Source: Oscillatoriales cyanobacterium (lineage in GTDB: Bacteria > Cyanobacteriota > Cyanobacteriia > Cyanobacteriales > Laspinemataceae). From it: 64,000 nt of DNA. The stretch's first letter is position 1; every line of letters starts with the position of its first letter. Made by a program: the position numbers and the translations under genes. The notes under the pieces are model-generated. The model did no database searches. It saw only the letters and a program-made list of their open reading frames with translations, and was not told the DNA's origin. This document shows, piece by piece, positions 46,136 through 54,544 of this stretch. Where the stretch lies: the NCBI GenBank assembly GCA_011390955.1, contig JAABRM010000024.1, forward strand, positions 33,736 to 97,735, read 5' to 3'.

Positions 46136-46396
46136 ATGGGTGCTATTTTAAAGCTGACAGCTACAGCATATTTGCTAGTTGGGTTAGGAATTAATCTCTC
46201 ACTGATTTCATTAGGTTTACCAGAGAATCAAGGCAGAGGATCTGGCAAATCTTACGATCGACCAACTTTTGTGCAAATCATCATCCCGCAAATTGTGGCA
46301 CAGGATCCACCTCCACCAGATAAACCTCACCCGGATGGGGGAAGTGAAGGAGCAGGCGGACGCTGTGTAATAGAAATAATCGATTTAGCCGTTTAA
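46136..46396 (+). CDS. Small exported protein of unknown function
   Basis: 86 residues starting at an ATG preceded by AAGGGGGTT. The first 30 residues form a hydrophobic segment (LTATAYLLVGLGINLSLISLGL) that is a signal peptide or anchor. The rest is short, with a proline-rich part (DPPPPDKPHPDGG) and a single Cys near the C-terminus. No family recognised. The ribosome binding site, promoter-like sequence and signal segment together support a real gene. Confidence 0.55.
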   Translation: MGAILKLTATAYLLVGLGINLSLISLGLPENQGRGSGKSYDRPTFVQIIIPQIVAQDPPPPDKPHPDGGSEGAGGRCVIEIIDLAV

Positions 46397-46498
46397 GCAG
46401 ATTTTGGTTGATCCCGCTCGCCACCATTAGCCGCTAACATTAGCCACCAACCCTAGTAACCGTTGAATCTATGGGATAAATTGTCGTGGGATGATAAA

Positions 46499-48271
46499 TC
46501 AGCCCTTGGTGATTCCATCGCTACCGGAATCTGAGTCAGAAACCAGGGCAGACTTCCACCAAGTGTTTCTTTGTACCATTGTGTGAACTTGCCAATTAGG
46601 ATCCTGGTGCGGAAAATCGCTCCGGTAGTGACCCCCTCTACTTTCGGTTCTAAAGGCAGCACTGGTAAGAATTAAATAAGCAACATCTAAGAGATTGCGG
46701 GTTTCCGCCCATTGCCGTAATTCCCCGTCGGCATCAGGCAGAGATAGGCTAATGGGCAGGCTGGGTTTAAGGTCGATCAGGTATTGAGTGATGGGTAAAG
46801 CGGCAAATTCCGTTTGCCACGCGGTGACTTGGGCGATCGCTTCAGCTAAACTGGCTTGTCCCCGACAGATGCCAGCACTTTGCCACACCACACGAGGTAG
46901 GTCTTGTCGAATCTGTTGAATTTTGGCTTGTTGGCTTGGCCAGTCTTTAGCAAGTGACTCCCAAGCGGCGATGTTCGGGGCAGCATCGGTTAAGGATTCA
47001 TTGGGCGGGGAACTGGGTTGAAGATGACCGAGTTGGGCCCCAAATACGATACATTCGAGCAGAGAATTACTGGCTAAACGATTCGCCCCTTGCACTCCGG
47101 TACTGCTGGTTTCCCCCACGGCATATAAACCGGGGATAGAAGTGGCACACATTAAATCGGTGACAATTCCCCCCATCCAATAATGGGCTGCTGGTGCGAC
47201 GGGGATCGGTTCCTTAAATAGGTCAATGCCCCACTTTTGACAAACTCTAATAATGTTGGGAAAACGATAACGAATTTTTTCTACGGGAATTGGGCGTAGA
47301 TCCAACCAAACATGGCCGGTGACTGGATCTGCCCCCCGATGTTGCAGGTGGTTAAATATGGCTCGACTGACGATATCTCTGGGCGCTAGTTCTCCCGATG
47401 GGTGGTAGTCAAATACAAATCGACGCCCTTGATCGTCTACCAAGTGCGCCCCTTCCCCCCGGACGGCTTCACTGATCAGGAAGCGAGGGGCACCGGGTTT
47501 GGTTAAGGCGGTGGGGTGAAATTGAAAAAATTCTAAGTCTCTTAAAATTGCCCCAGATCGCCAAGCGATCGCTACTCCATCTCCCGTACTCACTGAGGGA
47601 TTGGTGGTTTGGGCGAAAACTTGGCCTCCGCCTCCAGTAGCCAAGACTACGGCACCGGACCGCACCCAGTAAATTTTCCCTTGATAAACTAAGCAGACTC
47701 CCTGACATTGAGGCGTCGTGGCCGAATTCTGCGGACTGTCGGGGGGGGAATTTTCTTTGAGCCAGAGACTAATCGCCAGGGCGGGAGAAAAGATTTTAAT
47801 ATTCGGTCGTTTGAGTACCTGCTCGGTTAAGGTACTGACCACGGCTCGCCCAGTGGTGTCGGAGGCATGGAGGACCCGGCGGCGAGAATGGGCGGCTTCT
47901 AGGGTCAAAGCCAAGTCGTTTTCTTTGCGATCGAACCCCACCCCAAGTTTGATTAAAGATTCGACACATTCTTTGCCATGTTCGGCGAGAAATTTGACTG
48001 CGGAAAGCTCACAGAGTCCGGCGCCCGCTTTGAGAGTGTCCAGAATATGCAGTTGGGGTGAGTCGTCAGAGGCGATCGCCGCAGCCATTCCCCCCTGAGC
48101 CCAATCACTGGCAGAAATTTTTAGCCGATCTTTGGTAATTAAGCCCACTCGTAACGATTCTGGTAGGCACAATGCAGCATAAAGACCGGCGGCTCCAGCG
48201 CCCACCACCAGGACATCAAACTGGCCTAGAGAGTCTTTAGCAGAAGAGAGTAAGTCTGATGGATTCACCAA
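46499..48271 (-). CDS. nadB: L-aspartate oxidase
   Basis: Flavoprotein that oxidises L-aspartate to iminoaspartate, the first step of de novo NAD synthesis. The FAD-binding start VLVVGAGAAGLYAALCLP, then SDWAQGGMAAA, AAHSRRRVLHASDTTGR, VLATGGGGQVFAQTTNP, EFFQFHPTAL, APAAHYWMGGI and SLLECIVFGAQ follow the family throughout. The longest frame begins at 48358, but AGGGGCG precedes a TTG/GTG pair at 48271/48268, which gives a leader of about 17 residues before the FAD motif and is a better start. The C-terminal helical domain is complete. psbU lies upstream on the same strand, separated by a 12-bp minisatellite. Confidence 0.95.
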   Translation of the reverse strand: MVNPSDLLSSAKDSLGQFDVLVVGAGAAGLYAALCLPESLRVGLITKDRLKISASDWAQGGMAAAIASDDSPQLHILDTLKAGAGLCELSAVKFLAEHGKECVESLIKLGVGFDRKENDLALTLEAAHSRRRVLHASDTTGRAVVSTLTEQVLKRPNIKIFSPALAISLWLKENSPPDSPQNSATTPQCQGVCLVYQGKIYWVRSGAVVLATGGGGQVFAQTTNPSVSTGDGVAIAWRSGAILRDLEFFQFHPTALTKPGAPRFLISEAVRGEGAHLVDDQGRRFVFDYHPSGELAPRDIVSRAIFNHLQHRGADPVTGHVWLDLRPIPVEKIRYRFPNIIRVCQKWGIDLFKEPIPVAPAAHYWMGGIVTDLMCATSIPGLYAVGETSSTGVQGANRLASNSLLECIVFGAQLGHLQPSSPPNESLTDAAPNIAAWESLAKDWPSQQAKIQQIRQDLPRVVWQSAGICRGQASLAEAIAQVTAWQTEFAALPITQYLIDLKPSLPISLSLPDADGELRQWAETRNLLDVAYLILTSAAFRTESRGGHYRSDFPHQDPNWQVHTMVQRNTWWKSALVSDSDSGSDGITKG

Positions 48272-48380
48272 TGAAAAATCGCCCCTTGTCGGTTGCTTGG
48301 TTTGATCTAGAATTATGGACCTATTTAACCTTACTCGACAAAGAGCGATTTTATTCAAAGTCTGGCTTGCTAGTTATTTG

Positions 48381-48488
48381 CGGCCAATCTTCCGGCCAAT
48401 CTTCCGGCCAATCTTCCCGCCAATCGTCTGGCAACTCAACAGGCCAATCTTATGGCAAATCAAAGGGTAAATCTTATGGCAAATTTAC
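48381..48488. repeat. 12-bp minisatellite at the 3' end of psbU
   Basis: Nine consecutive 12-bp units: three perfect CGGCCAATCTTC copies, then progressively diverged copies (CCGCCAATCGTC, TGGCAACTCAAC, AGGCCAATCTTA and so on). The last unit overlaps the psbU stop codon at 48485-48487. Confidence 0.9.
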
Positions 48489-48916
48489 TTGTAGTAGCCT
48501 TTGTTAATGCGATCGTCCCCTTCGATCAAATCTGGCAGTGGTTCGGTGGCGGTGAATTTGTCTAGATTCTCTTGTAAACGGGCTTTCTGGGTTTCAGACA
48601 GTCCAGGAATGTTTAACACATCCTCAACCTTTTCATACGGGGCATTTTTGATAATTTTACTGGCCAGATTCGGATAGAACCCTTGTAACTCCCGGAATGA
48701 ACGAATATTGGTGTTGTTTAAATCGATTTTGTTGCCGATTTCGTAAAATTTGTCTTCCAGGGGATTGCGAACCTTGACTTCGGCAAAGAAGAAAGGCGCA
48801 TTTTGGGCTACCTGGGTTAAATTAGCCGCTAATGCACTCTGGGCAGAACCCATCCATCCCAACAGACTTAGGCTAAATACACATACAACCGCCAATGAGC
48901 GCAGCAATCGTCTCAT
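48485..48916 (-). CDS. psbU: Photosystem II 12-kDa extrinsic protein PsbU
   Basis: 143 residues, the normal length. A signal peptide ([20 protein letters not shown]) ends near residue 30 for export to the thylakoid lumen. The mature protein has the helix-hairpin-helix pair: [19 protein letters not shown] with [19 protein letters not shown], and [20 protein letters not shown]. PsbU stabilises the oxygen-evolving complex of photosystem II with PsbO and PsbV. The ATG at 48914-48916 follows GGGAG. The stop lies inside a tandem-repeat tract that separates it from nadB downstream. Confidence 0.97.
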   Translation of the reverse strand: MRRLLRSLAVVCVFSLSLLGWMGSAQSALAANLTQVAQNAPFFFAEVKVRNPLEDKFYEIGNKIDLNNTNIRSFRELQGFYPNLASKIIKNAPYEKVEDVLNIPGLSETQKARLQENLDKFTATEPLPDLIEGDDRINKGYYK

Positions 48917-49375
48917 AAATTACTCCCAATCTGACTCATAAACATTATTGGAAATTATTGCAGAATTCTGGCAATTTAATATCTTTGGCTACCAAATCAA
49001 TGCCGCTACACCAGGAAGAAGGCTCAGGGAAAAGTGACTCTGAGTGCCAGTCCGGGGGGCAATGATACCATAATATAATCAGCGATCGCCCGTCTATAGC
49101 TTGGCGGTGGCTCGCTACGGTAAAGGCCGCTTGTGCTATGGTTCCTCTGTTGGCTGCTTCAAGGGAATCAGTGTGAGATTCTGGTTTTGTTCTGATTGTA
49201 AAGATTGATGAATCTACCTGGGGTGTATCTGGAGGACGTATGGCTGCCCTGTCTGGGAATGGGACTGGCGATCGCCCGTCTCTGGATCCGCGATCGCGAT
49301 CGCTTCACGGGGAGATGGGTCAGAAATTGGATTCCCTTGATGTCCATGAAAGGCGATCGAGAAAGGCGATCGAGA
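48917..49375. other. Gap between psbU and the Uma2 pair
   Basis: A plus-strand frame of 78 codons starts at 49205 (MNLPGVYLEDVWLPC) but runs into the antisense of the Uma2 gene for its last 20 codons and shows no ribosome binding site; I do not support it. Several HIP1 octamers lie at 49080-49370. From 49322 the sequence CAGAAATTGGATTCCCTTGAT is also found at 50012, which marks the left edge of the Uma2 duplication. Confidence 0.5.
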
Positions 49376-49948
49376 TTATGGCGTCAGGTTCAGGCCGCGA
49401 TAAACTTGCTCGATAGGGAAACTGAGGTTAATACTTTTTAGTTCTACGGTGTCTCCTGATTGGTAATTAATGATAATCCATTCACCGGCATCATTTTTGT
49501 GATATAAATCCATTTCGATTCGGGTAGAATTGACTAATAAATAGTCTTTTAAAACGGGGTTTTTGCGATACATTCTAAACTTGCCACCTCTATCATAAGC
49601 TTCGGTGCTATCTGATAAAACCTCAACAATTAAACATGGATAGGTAATGTATTTGGTCGTGGTCTTATCCCTTTCGTCGCAGGTGACACTCGCATCTGGA
49701 TAGGTATAGTCATTGGTTTGGACAATGTTAACTCTCAAATCTGAGTTACCCGTTTCGCAGCCACTCCCTTCTAGGTGATTGGCAAACAAAGTAATGACTC
49801 TGACAGAGATTAAACTATGATTTTTGCTGCCACCGCTCATGGCATAGACTTGTCCATCAATATATTCATGTTTTTCTATTTGTTGTTCTTCCCAAACAAA
49901 ATACTCTTCAGGGGTGAGTTGTGGGGAATTGTCTTTGGCTGCAATCAT
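49376..49948 (-). CDS. Uma2-family putative endonuclease, copy 1
   Basis: 190 residues of the Uma2 (DUF820) PD-(D/E)XK-like family that is greatly expanded in cyanobacteria. It starts with LTPEEYFVWEEQQIEKHEYI and GQVYAMSGGS, and carries the nuclease residues in PDASVTCDE, LIVEVLSDSTEAYDRGGKF and MYRKNPVLKDYLLVN. Biological role and substrate are unknown. It is one of two tandem copies, 681 bp apart. Outside a middle segment (about residues 41-75) the two proteins are almost identical. Confidence 0.93.
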   Translation of the reverse strand: MIAAKDNSPQLTPEEYFVWEEQQIEKHEYIDGQVYAMSGGSKNHSLISVRVITLFANHLEGSGCETGNSDLRVNIVQTNDYTYPDASVTCDERDKTTTKYITYPCLIVEVLSDSTEAYDRGGKFRMYRKNPVLKDYLLVNSTRIEMDLYHKNDAGEWIIINYQSGDTVELKSINLSFPIEQVYRGLNLTP

Positions 49949-50056
49949 AATAATTTGGTTGGTTCTATGGGCTATGGTTTTTTTGGGGACTGGGGACTTT
50001 TTTATGACCTATTTCAGAAATTGGATTCCCTTGATTTAAATGATATCTTATCAAGA

Positions 50057-50629
50057 TTATGCCGTCAGGTTCAGGCCGCGATAAACTTGCTCAATGGGGA
50101 AACTGAGGTTAATACTTTTTAGTTCTACGGTGTCTCCTGATTGGTAATTAATGATAATCCATTCACCGGCATCATTTTTGTGATATAAATCCATTTCGAT
50201 TCGGGTAGAATTGACTAATAAATAGTCTTTTAAAACGGGGTTTTTGCGATACATTCTAAACTTGCCACCTCTATCATAAGCTTCGGTGCTATCTGATAAA
50301 ACCTCAACAATTAAACATGGATAGGTAATGTATTTGGTCGTGGTCTTATCCCGTTCGTCGCAGGTGACACTGGCATCTGGATAGGTATAGTCATTGGTTT
50401 CGACAATGTTAACCTTGATATCAGAGTTGCCAGTGATACAACCGCTACCTTCTAAATGAGCGTCGAACATGGCGGTAAACCGGATGGCAATGCGGCCATG
50501 ATTGACGGTGCCACCGCTCATGGCATAGACTTGTCCATCAATATATTCATGTTTTTCTATTTGTTGTTCTTCCCAAAGGAAATACTCTTCAGGGGTGAGT
50601 TGTGGGGAATTGTCTTTGGCTGCAATCAT
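50057..50629 (-). CDS. Uma2-family putative endonuclease, copy 2
   Basis: Same length and architecture as the previous gene, with PDASVTCDE, the VEVLSDSTEAYDRGGKF active-site stretch and the identical C-terminal half. Residues about 41-75 differ: GGTVNHGRIAIRFTAMFDAH here against GGSKNHSLISVRVITLFANH in copy 1. The upstream sequence (AATAATTTGGTTGGTTCTATGG) is duplicated too. The start ATG at 50627-50629 is the upstream member of the tandem on this strand. Confidence 0.93.
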   Translation of the reverse strand: MIAAKDNSPQLTPEEYFLWEEQQIEKHEYIDGQVYAMSGGTVNHGRIAIRFTAMFDAHLEGSGCITGNSDIKVNIVETNDYTYPDASVTCDERDKTTTKYITYPCLIVEVLSDSTEAYDRGGKFRMYRKNPVLKDYLLVNSTRIEMDLYHKNDAGEWIIINYQSGDTVELKSINLSFPIEQVYRGLNLTA

Positions 50630-50784
50630 AATAATTTGGTTGGTTCTATGGGCTATGGTTGTTTGGGAAATGGTAACTTTTTTATGCTTAATTACTGCCC
50701 CATGCTTTTAATTTATTATACTCGTTATTTATTGAATCGTTAATATTTTTAAGTTAATTTTTTTTAATTTTTTAATGATTGTGG

Positions 50785-50911
50785 CGATCGCACCCCTTCC
50801 TGACAAAATTTATTAATTCTGCTAGATGATCCCTTGATGTCTGTAGTTATTAATGGCGCGATCGCTCCGATTACGGGTAATTTTGCTCCTTGGCTTAAGG
50901 CGATCGCTTTT
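50785..50911. repeat. Degenerate island repeat, copy A, with vapC remnant
   Basis: GATCGCACCCCTTCCTGACAAA through TAGTTATTAATGGCGCG matches copies B and D. It then jumps to GATTACGGGTAATTTTGCTCC and TTGGCTTAAGGCGATCGC, which matches the inside of the vapC gene at 53202-53242. It is therefore a deleted copy of a toxin gene end plus its downstream DNA. Confidence 0.75.
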
Positions 50912-50959
50912 CAAAGCAGATACAGCCTGTTCAGAAATAATCCGATCTAATCTCAAAGT

Positions 50960-50983
50960 CCCTCTCCCATGCATGGGAGAGGG
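50960..50983. terminator. Perfect 24-bp palindrome downstream of pair 2
   Basis: CCCTCTCCCATG and its exact complement CATGGGAGAGGG abut without a loop. It lies about 30 bp past the stop of the DUF4276-like gene on the minus strand and may act as its terminator, or be a dispersed repeat. Confidence 0.5.
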
Positions 50984-51011
50984 GTAGGGGTGAGGGCTTT
51001 AGGGCAATGTG

Positions 51012-51722
51012 TTAAGCGACTGGTGAAGAGGCTGTAATTACCCCATCTAAAGATTCAAGCTTTGACAGCCACTCCCCGAAATGAAGACAGTTACTCCGAA
51101 TTACTTCTAACCCTATTTTTTCTGCTAATTGTGGCCCAAAAGTAGATTTCGCCTTTCCATAGTCAGGGAACTGAGCGATAATCCGTTTACTAGGCGCTGT
51201 TTGTTCTCCATCGTTGATTAATTCGGGTGTCTCATATTGACTGGCAATAGTTTGTAGCGTTTCAACTCCTTTGGTGTTTCCCCCACCCAGGTACTCAAAA
51301 CAAGCGGGGTCAGAAAAAAGATACGCTTCATACTCATGTAACTGAATGTAAGGAATGAAGCGGCGATCGTCAATATCTTCGGCAAATCTTTGCTCTATAA
51401 ACGTAACCCTTTCCAAGGGATTTTGTCTCAGACTTTCAGCCTCGTCTAGTCCGGTAAATTCATCAGAAATGGCATATAAATCAATCATGGTTGTAAAGAA
51501 TACATCTGCGGCTTTTTCCTGGTTAAGAAAGCGGATGATGTCATTCTTCATCGGGGCATAATTACGACCTCCTCCCCGATGTACGCGACCCTTTTTTTTG
51601 GCATGGGCAATGAGTATCGGATTGTGCATGAACACCTGATATTGAGCCAGATGTGGTTTGATTAAAACATTGGCGAATGTTTGTTCGGTTTGTCCTTCAG
51701 CAAATAGATAAAGACGTGCCAT
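51012..51722 (-). CDS. DUF4276/TOPRIM-like nuclease of candidate defence pair 2
   Basis: 236 residues from the ATG at 51722, which has GGAGGT eight bases upstream; the stop of the ATPase gene and this start share one base (TGATG). The start MARLYLFAEGQTEQTFANVL, the Asp in FFTTMIDLYAI (about 82) and YIQLHEYEAYLFSDP (about 125) are the DUF4276 pattern with Glu, Asp and Glu in TOPRIM positions. Basic residues are frequent in the N-terminal third (HAKKKGRVHRGGG). It probably cuts nucleic acid under control of the ATPase. It is only distantly similar to the partner in pair 1. Confidence 0.8.
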   Translation of the reverse strand: MARLYLFAEGQTEQTFANVLIKPHLAQYQVFMHNPILIAHAKKKGRVHRGGGRNYAPMKNDIIRFLNQEKAADVFFTTMIDLYAISDEFTGLDEAESLRQNPLERVTFIEQRFAEDIDDRRFIPYIQLHEYEAYLFSDPACFEYLGGGNTKGVETLQTIASQYETPELINDGEQTAPSKRIIAQFPDYGKAKSTFGPQLAEKIGLEVIRSNCLHFGEWLSKLESLDGVITASSPVA

Positions 51723-52825
51723 CAATGAGGACCTCCGCCAATTATGTTTTTTTGCCAAACTTCTCCTAGACTATATTCATCGAGCCACGCATCTAACTCA
51801 ATAGGGTTTAGCCGCTTAAATTGCGACTCCTTACCCTCTCGATTTACGGCAACCACATCTTCAGGATCGAAATTGTCCAAGAAAGAACTTGATTGGGTAC
51901 TAATGAGAATCTGTGTATGTAGTGCAGCTTTACTCAACAAATCAGCCACAACGTTTAAGGCATAAGGATGAAGACCTAATTCAGGTTCATCAATCACAAT
52001 AAGTTTTGGCAGTTCATCTTCCGGTTGTAAGAGCAACGTAGTCAGGCAAATAGCACGTAAAGTCCCATCGGAAAATTGATGGGGGCCAAATACTCTATCT
52101 GAATCTTTTTCTCTCCAATTGAGCATGACCAGATTAGAGGCATCCGGTTCCAGCACAAAATCTTCAAAGAAGGGAGCAATTAGGCGAATCGTTCCTACAA
52201 TTCGTTGATAAGCAGCCCCGCCATTTTCTTCACGAAACCTTAAGAGTAATGCCGCTAGATTACCAGCGTCAGGCATGAGCCATCGGTTATCCCCAACATA
52301 ACAGGATTGACGCACATTTGCGGTTGAAGATGTATCGTGAAAGTGATATACGCGGCAGCGATCGAGCAAGTATTTGAGAATCTTAGCTGTTTGCTTTCCT
52401 TCTTTTACTGCTTGGTTAATTTTGGTTTCCTGATGCCCTTCACCTAGTATATCAGTTTTTGGAGATTGCCAATCTTTTTCCTGAAAGCTGATTGTTTCTT
52501 CGGCAAAAATAAGCGTGTCACCAGCAGCATGAAATAGCCTTATATGATAGGTATCGATTCCATTTTCAACTTCAAACTCTAGCTTGGCTTCTATCTGAGG
52601 CGTTGTCTTGGGTCCAAAGTGTAAAAGAGATTTCGCCCGTCCTGATATGCCAATATACTGTTGAAAGCGCCCAGCCATCATTTCATTCAGCATTTTGAAG
52701 AATGAGATGAGATTGCTTTTGCCCGCCCCATTCGCTCCAATTAAGACATTTAAAGGGTGTAATTCAAGATCGAGTGCCTTAATAGACTTAAAGCCATTAA
52801 GGGTTAATCTTTGTAGTTTATCCAA
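51722..52825 (-). CDS. AAA/ABC-type ATPase of candidate defence pair 2
   Basis: A 367-residue ATPase of the AAA_21/RecF-SMC type. Walker A is IGANGAGKSNL (about 32-42), the signature is FSDGTLRAI (about 250), Walker B is LIVIDEPELGLHPYAL (about 270-285) and ILISTQSSSFLDNF follows. It is encoded directly upstream of the DUF4276-like gene with a one-base overlap, so the two are made together. Compared with pair 1 it is shorter and the middle domain differs, so this is a second, independently acquired version of the same system design. Confidence 0.9.
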   Translation of the reverse strand: MDKLQRLTLNGFKSIKALDLELHPLNVLIGANGAGKSNLISFFKMLNEMMAGRFQQYIGISGRAKSLLHFGPKTTPQIEAKLEFEVENGIDTYHIRLFHAAGDTLIFAEETISFQEKDWQSPKTDILGEGHQETKINQAVKEGKQTAKILKYLLDRCRVYHFHDTSSTANVRQSCYVGDNRWLMPDAGNLAALLLRFREENGGAAYQRIVGTIRLIAPFFEDFVLEPDASNLVMLNWREKDSDRVFGPHQFSDGTLRAICLTTLLLQPEDELPKLIVIDEPELGLHPYALNVVADLLSKAALHTQILISTQSSSFLDNFDPEDVVAVNREGKESQFKRLNPIELDAWLDEYSLGEVWQKNIIGGGPH

Positions 52826-52927
52826 AAGTCAGCCTCCTAAGTGGATAATTTCGAGCCTTGTCTATTATCTTAATGCTAGTGATTCAACTATTCTGTGAAT
52901 TCAAGGTTGTTTGTCCGGATGGCTATG

Positions 52928-53140
52928 CTGTCTAACTAGGTAATTCAATGTTATATTTGCCAGATTTGCTCTACGTTTTCGGATCTTATTCGTCCTTTTG
53001 CCCGATCGCACCCCTTCCTGACAAAACTGATTAATTCTGCTAGATCATCCCTTGATTGGGGTAGTTATTAATGGCGCGATTCCGCCCCAGCGCGGATCGC
53101 GAATGCGAATCGCTCGGACGGGTAAATCAGACTGGCGCGA
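52928..53140. repeat. Degenerate island repeat, copy B
   Basis: The most complete copy. Shared blocks are CTAACTAGGTAATTCAA, CAGATTTGCTCTACGTTTTC, CCCGATCGCACCCC, TTAATTCTGCTAGATCATCC, TTATTAATGGCGCGATTCC and GGTAAATCAGACTGGC. It ends right at the vapC stop codon, so the unit looks like the natural 3' flank of this toxin gene. Confidence 0.75.
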
Positions 53141-53146
53141 AATCTA

Positions 53147-53566
53147 CTATATTGACCAGTCCTCAATAGTTAAACCTTTGACGCGATCAAAATCTTGCTT
53201 ATTACGAGTAATTAGAGTTGCTCCTTGGCTTAAGGCGATCGCGGCGATTTTCAAATCTTGTGTGCCAATCCGAATCTTTTGGGCGAGAAGGGATTGAAAA
53301 CGGGCTTCTGCTTGAACATCGTAGTCCAGCACTGGAAAATCTTGCAAAAATTCCAGTGTTTTTGTGAACCAGTAATAGGCATAAACCCGTTCTTGCGGTT
53401 TAGTCGCTTTGCGAATTTGTGCCAAACGACCTCGGATTAATTCTTCAGCACTAATCACAGTAATCGCAATTTGGTCAGACGGGATGGTGAGCAATCGCTG
53501 ACCTAGGGGTTCATGGCCTCGTTGATAGAGGCTCAAATGATCGCTATCTAAAATATATAAAGTCAT
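53147..53566 (-). CDS. vapC: VapC-type PIN-domain toxin
   Basis: A 139-residue PIN ribonuclease. The acidic active-site residues are in LYILDSDHLSLY (Asp7 and Asp9), SAEELIRG (Glu42), IGTQDLKIAAIAL (Asp103) and TRNKQDFDRV (Asp120). It belongs to the VapC/StbB-like group. The gene lies 11 bp after its presumed antitoxin (53578-53895). The end of the gene abuts repeat copy B, and a fragment of a similar gene is fused to the same repeat at 50785-50911. Confidence 0.92.
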   Translation of the reverse strand: MTLYILDSDHLSLYQRGHEPLGQRLLTIPSDQIAITVISAEELIRGRLAQIRKATKPQERVYAYYWFTKTLEFLQDFPVLDYDVQAEARFQSLLAQKIRIGTQDLKIAAIALSQGATLITRNKQDFDRVKGLTIEDWSI

Positions 53567-53577
53567 TTAGGGGTCAC

Positions 53578-53895
53578 TTAGGCTATGTCACCGTCAGGTT
53601 CCATTTGTCGATCGATGTCTTGGCGATATGCGGCAATTTCAGCCTGTAAATCGTCAAAGGTTGGGTCGTCCTTGAACCAGCCAAATTTATCCAGCCAAGG
53701 ATTTCCTGTCTGGGTTGACAGTGGAATCTCCACTTGAACGACTTCAATCTGATTGGTTAGATAGTCAAGTAGTTGGGATTTAAGGCGAGCGATCGCGGCA
53801 TCACGGCTATTTTCGCTCACCGTGACTTCCGGCCATTCTTTGGCACGAGCGATATATTTATCATCTTCTCGACTGAGAATCACGTCATAAATCAT
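53578..53895 (-). CDS. Antitoxin partner of the PIN toxin
   Basis: 105 residues. The first 45 (MIYDVILSREDDKYIARAKEWP and VTVSENSRDAAIARLKSQL) resemble a HicB-type partial RNase H fold, and the second half (NPWLDKFGWFKDDPTFDDLQAE then IAAYRQDID) is the segment that in many cyanobacterial VapB-like antitoxins wraps around the PIN toxin. It is encoded immediately upstream of vapC on the same strand. Pairing is by position; the family name is not certain. Confidence 0.75.
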   Translation of the reverse strand: MIYDVILSREDDKYIARAKEWPEVTVSENSRDAAIARLKSQLLDYLTNQIEVVQVEIPLSTQTGNPWLDKFGWFKDDPTFDDLQAEIAAYRQDIDRQMEPDGDIA

Positions 53896-54063
53896 GGCCT
53901 AATCTCCGGCTCATCTTTAGGTGTAATATAACTCATTCGTCTCGGCAAGCGCGATCGCGAACAGTCTGTCAGATTTGCTGCGGGTTGGTAAGACGATCGC
54001 CCTTCCATCTGTGTACTGAATTGTTAGACAAGCGGATCCTTTTCAAAATTCTAAATTCAACTT

Positions 54064-54273
54064 TCATGCTTTTGGTTCCAACAGTTGAAAAATAGATTCA
54101 CGGCTAGTTAGTTCAGTTGTTTCCCCTGAAGCGATCGCCCGTTCCATTGCCACATCTTCAATAATTTCTGCCATAAATTCAGAGACTTCTTGGCGGTTAT
54201 CGCGAATTAGCTCGACAATTGCACTCTTTAAAATTTCCTTAAGTTGGTCGGGATTTAGGGTTATCTCAGACAT
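54064..54273 (-). CDS. Orphan antitoxin-like protein
   Basis: 69 residues from the ATG at 54273, which is preceded by GGAGGCACC. The frame is open to 54396, but the upstream part has no ribosome binding site. The sequence (LNPDQLKEILKSAIVELIRDNR, EFMAEIIEDVAMERAIASGE) is short, acidic and helical, like antitoxins of PIN/RelE modules that end in a short tail (TELTSRESIFQLLEP). No toxin lies downstream; the next 170 bp are gene-free, so its toxin has been lost or never belonged. Confidence 0.6.
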   Translation of the reverse strand: MSEITLNPDQLKEILKSAIVELIRDNRQEVSEFMAEIIEDVAMERAIASGETTELTSRESIFQLLEPKA

Positions 54274-54544
54274 GGTGCCTCCATTGATTTCGTTTAAGTT
54301 TGATAAATTGATGTTTAATACTTCTAGCGGCTCATCGATCCAAGTATTTGCGGTTGCTTCATCTGTTTTCATCGCTGAAAATTGCTGCCACAGCAATTTT
54401 TAACACTTGTTTATATTTTTATTTAATGAATATCAAAAGTTTTATTTTTTGCGTTTTTTTTATTCCAGCTTTTAATATATTTTTTTTATTTAATCTGGTT
54501 TCAGAAAAAATAAGATTAATTTGCCGCCAGGAGTGTTTCAATCG

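Noticed and set aside
48259..48507. Plus-strand 82-codon frame with GQSSGQSS repeats
   Set aside because: It runs over the nadB start and the 12-bp minisatellite; the repeat peptide is a consequence of the minisatellite.
49205..49441. Plus-strand 78-codon frame
   Set aside because: Its 3' third is antisense to the Uma2 gene and the same antisense ending recurs in the second Uma2 copy; no ribosome binding site.
54274..54396. Upstream extension of the orphan antitoxin gene
   Set aside because: GGAGG sits right before the ATG at 54273, whereas the longer start lacks a ribosome binding site.
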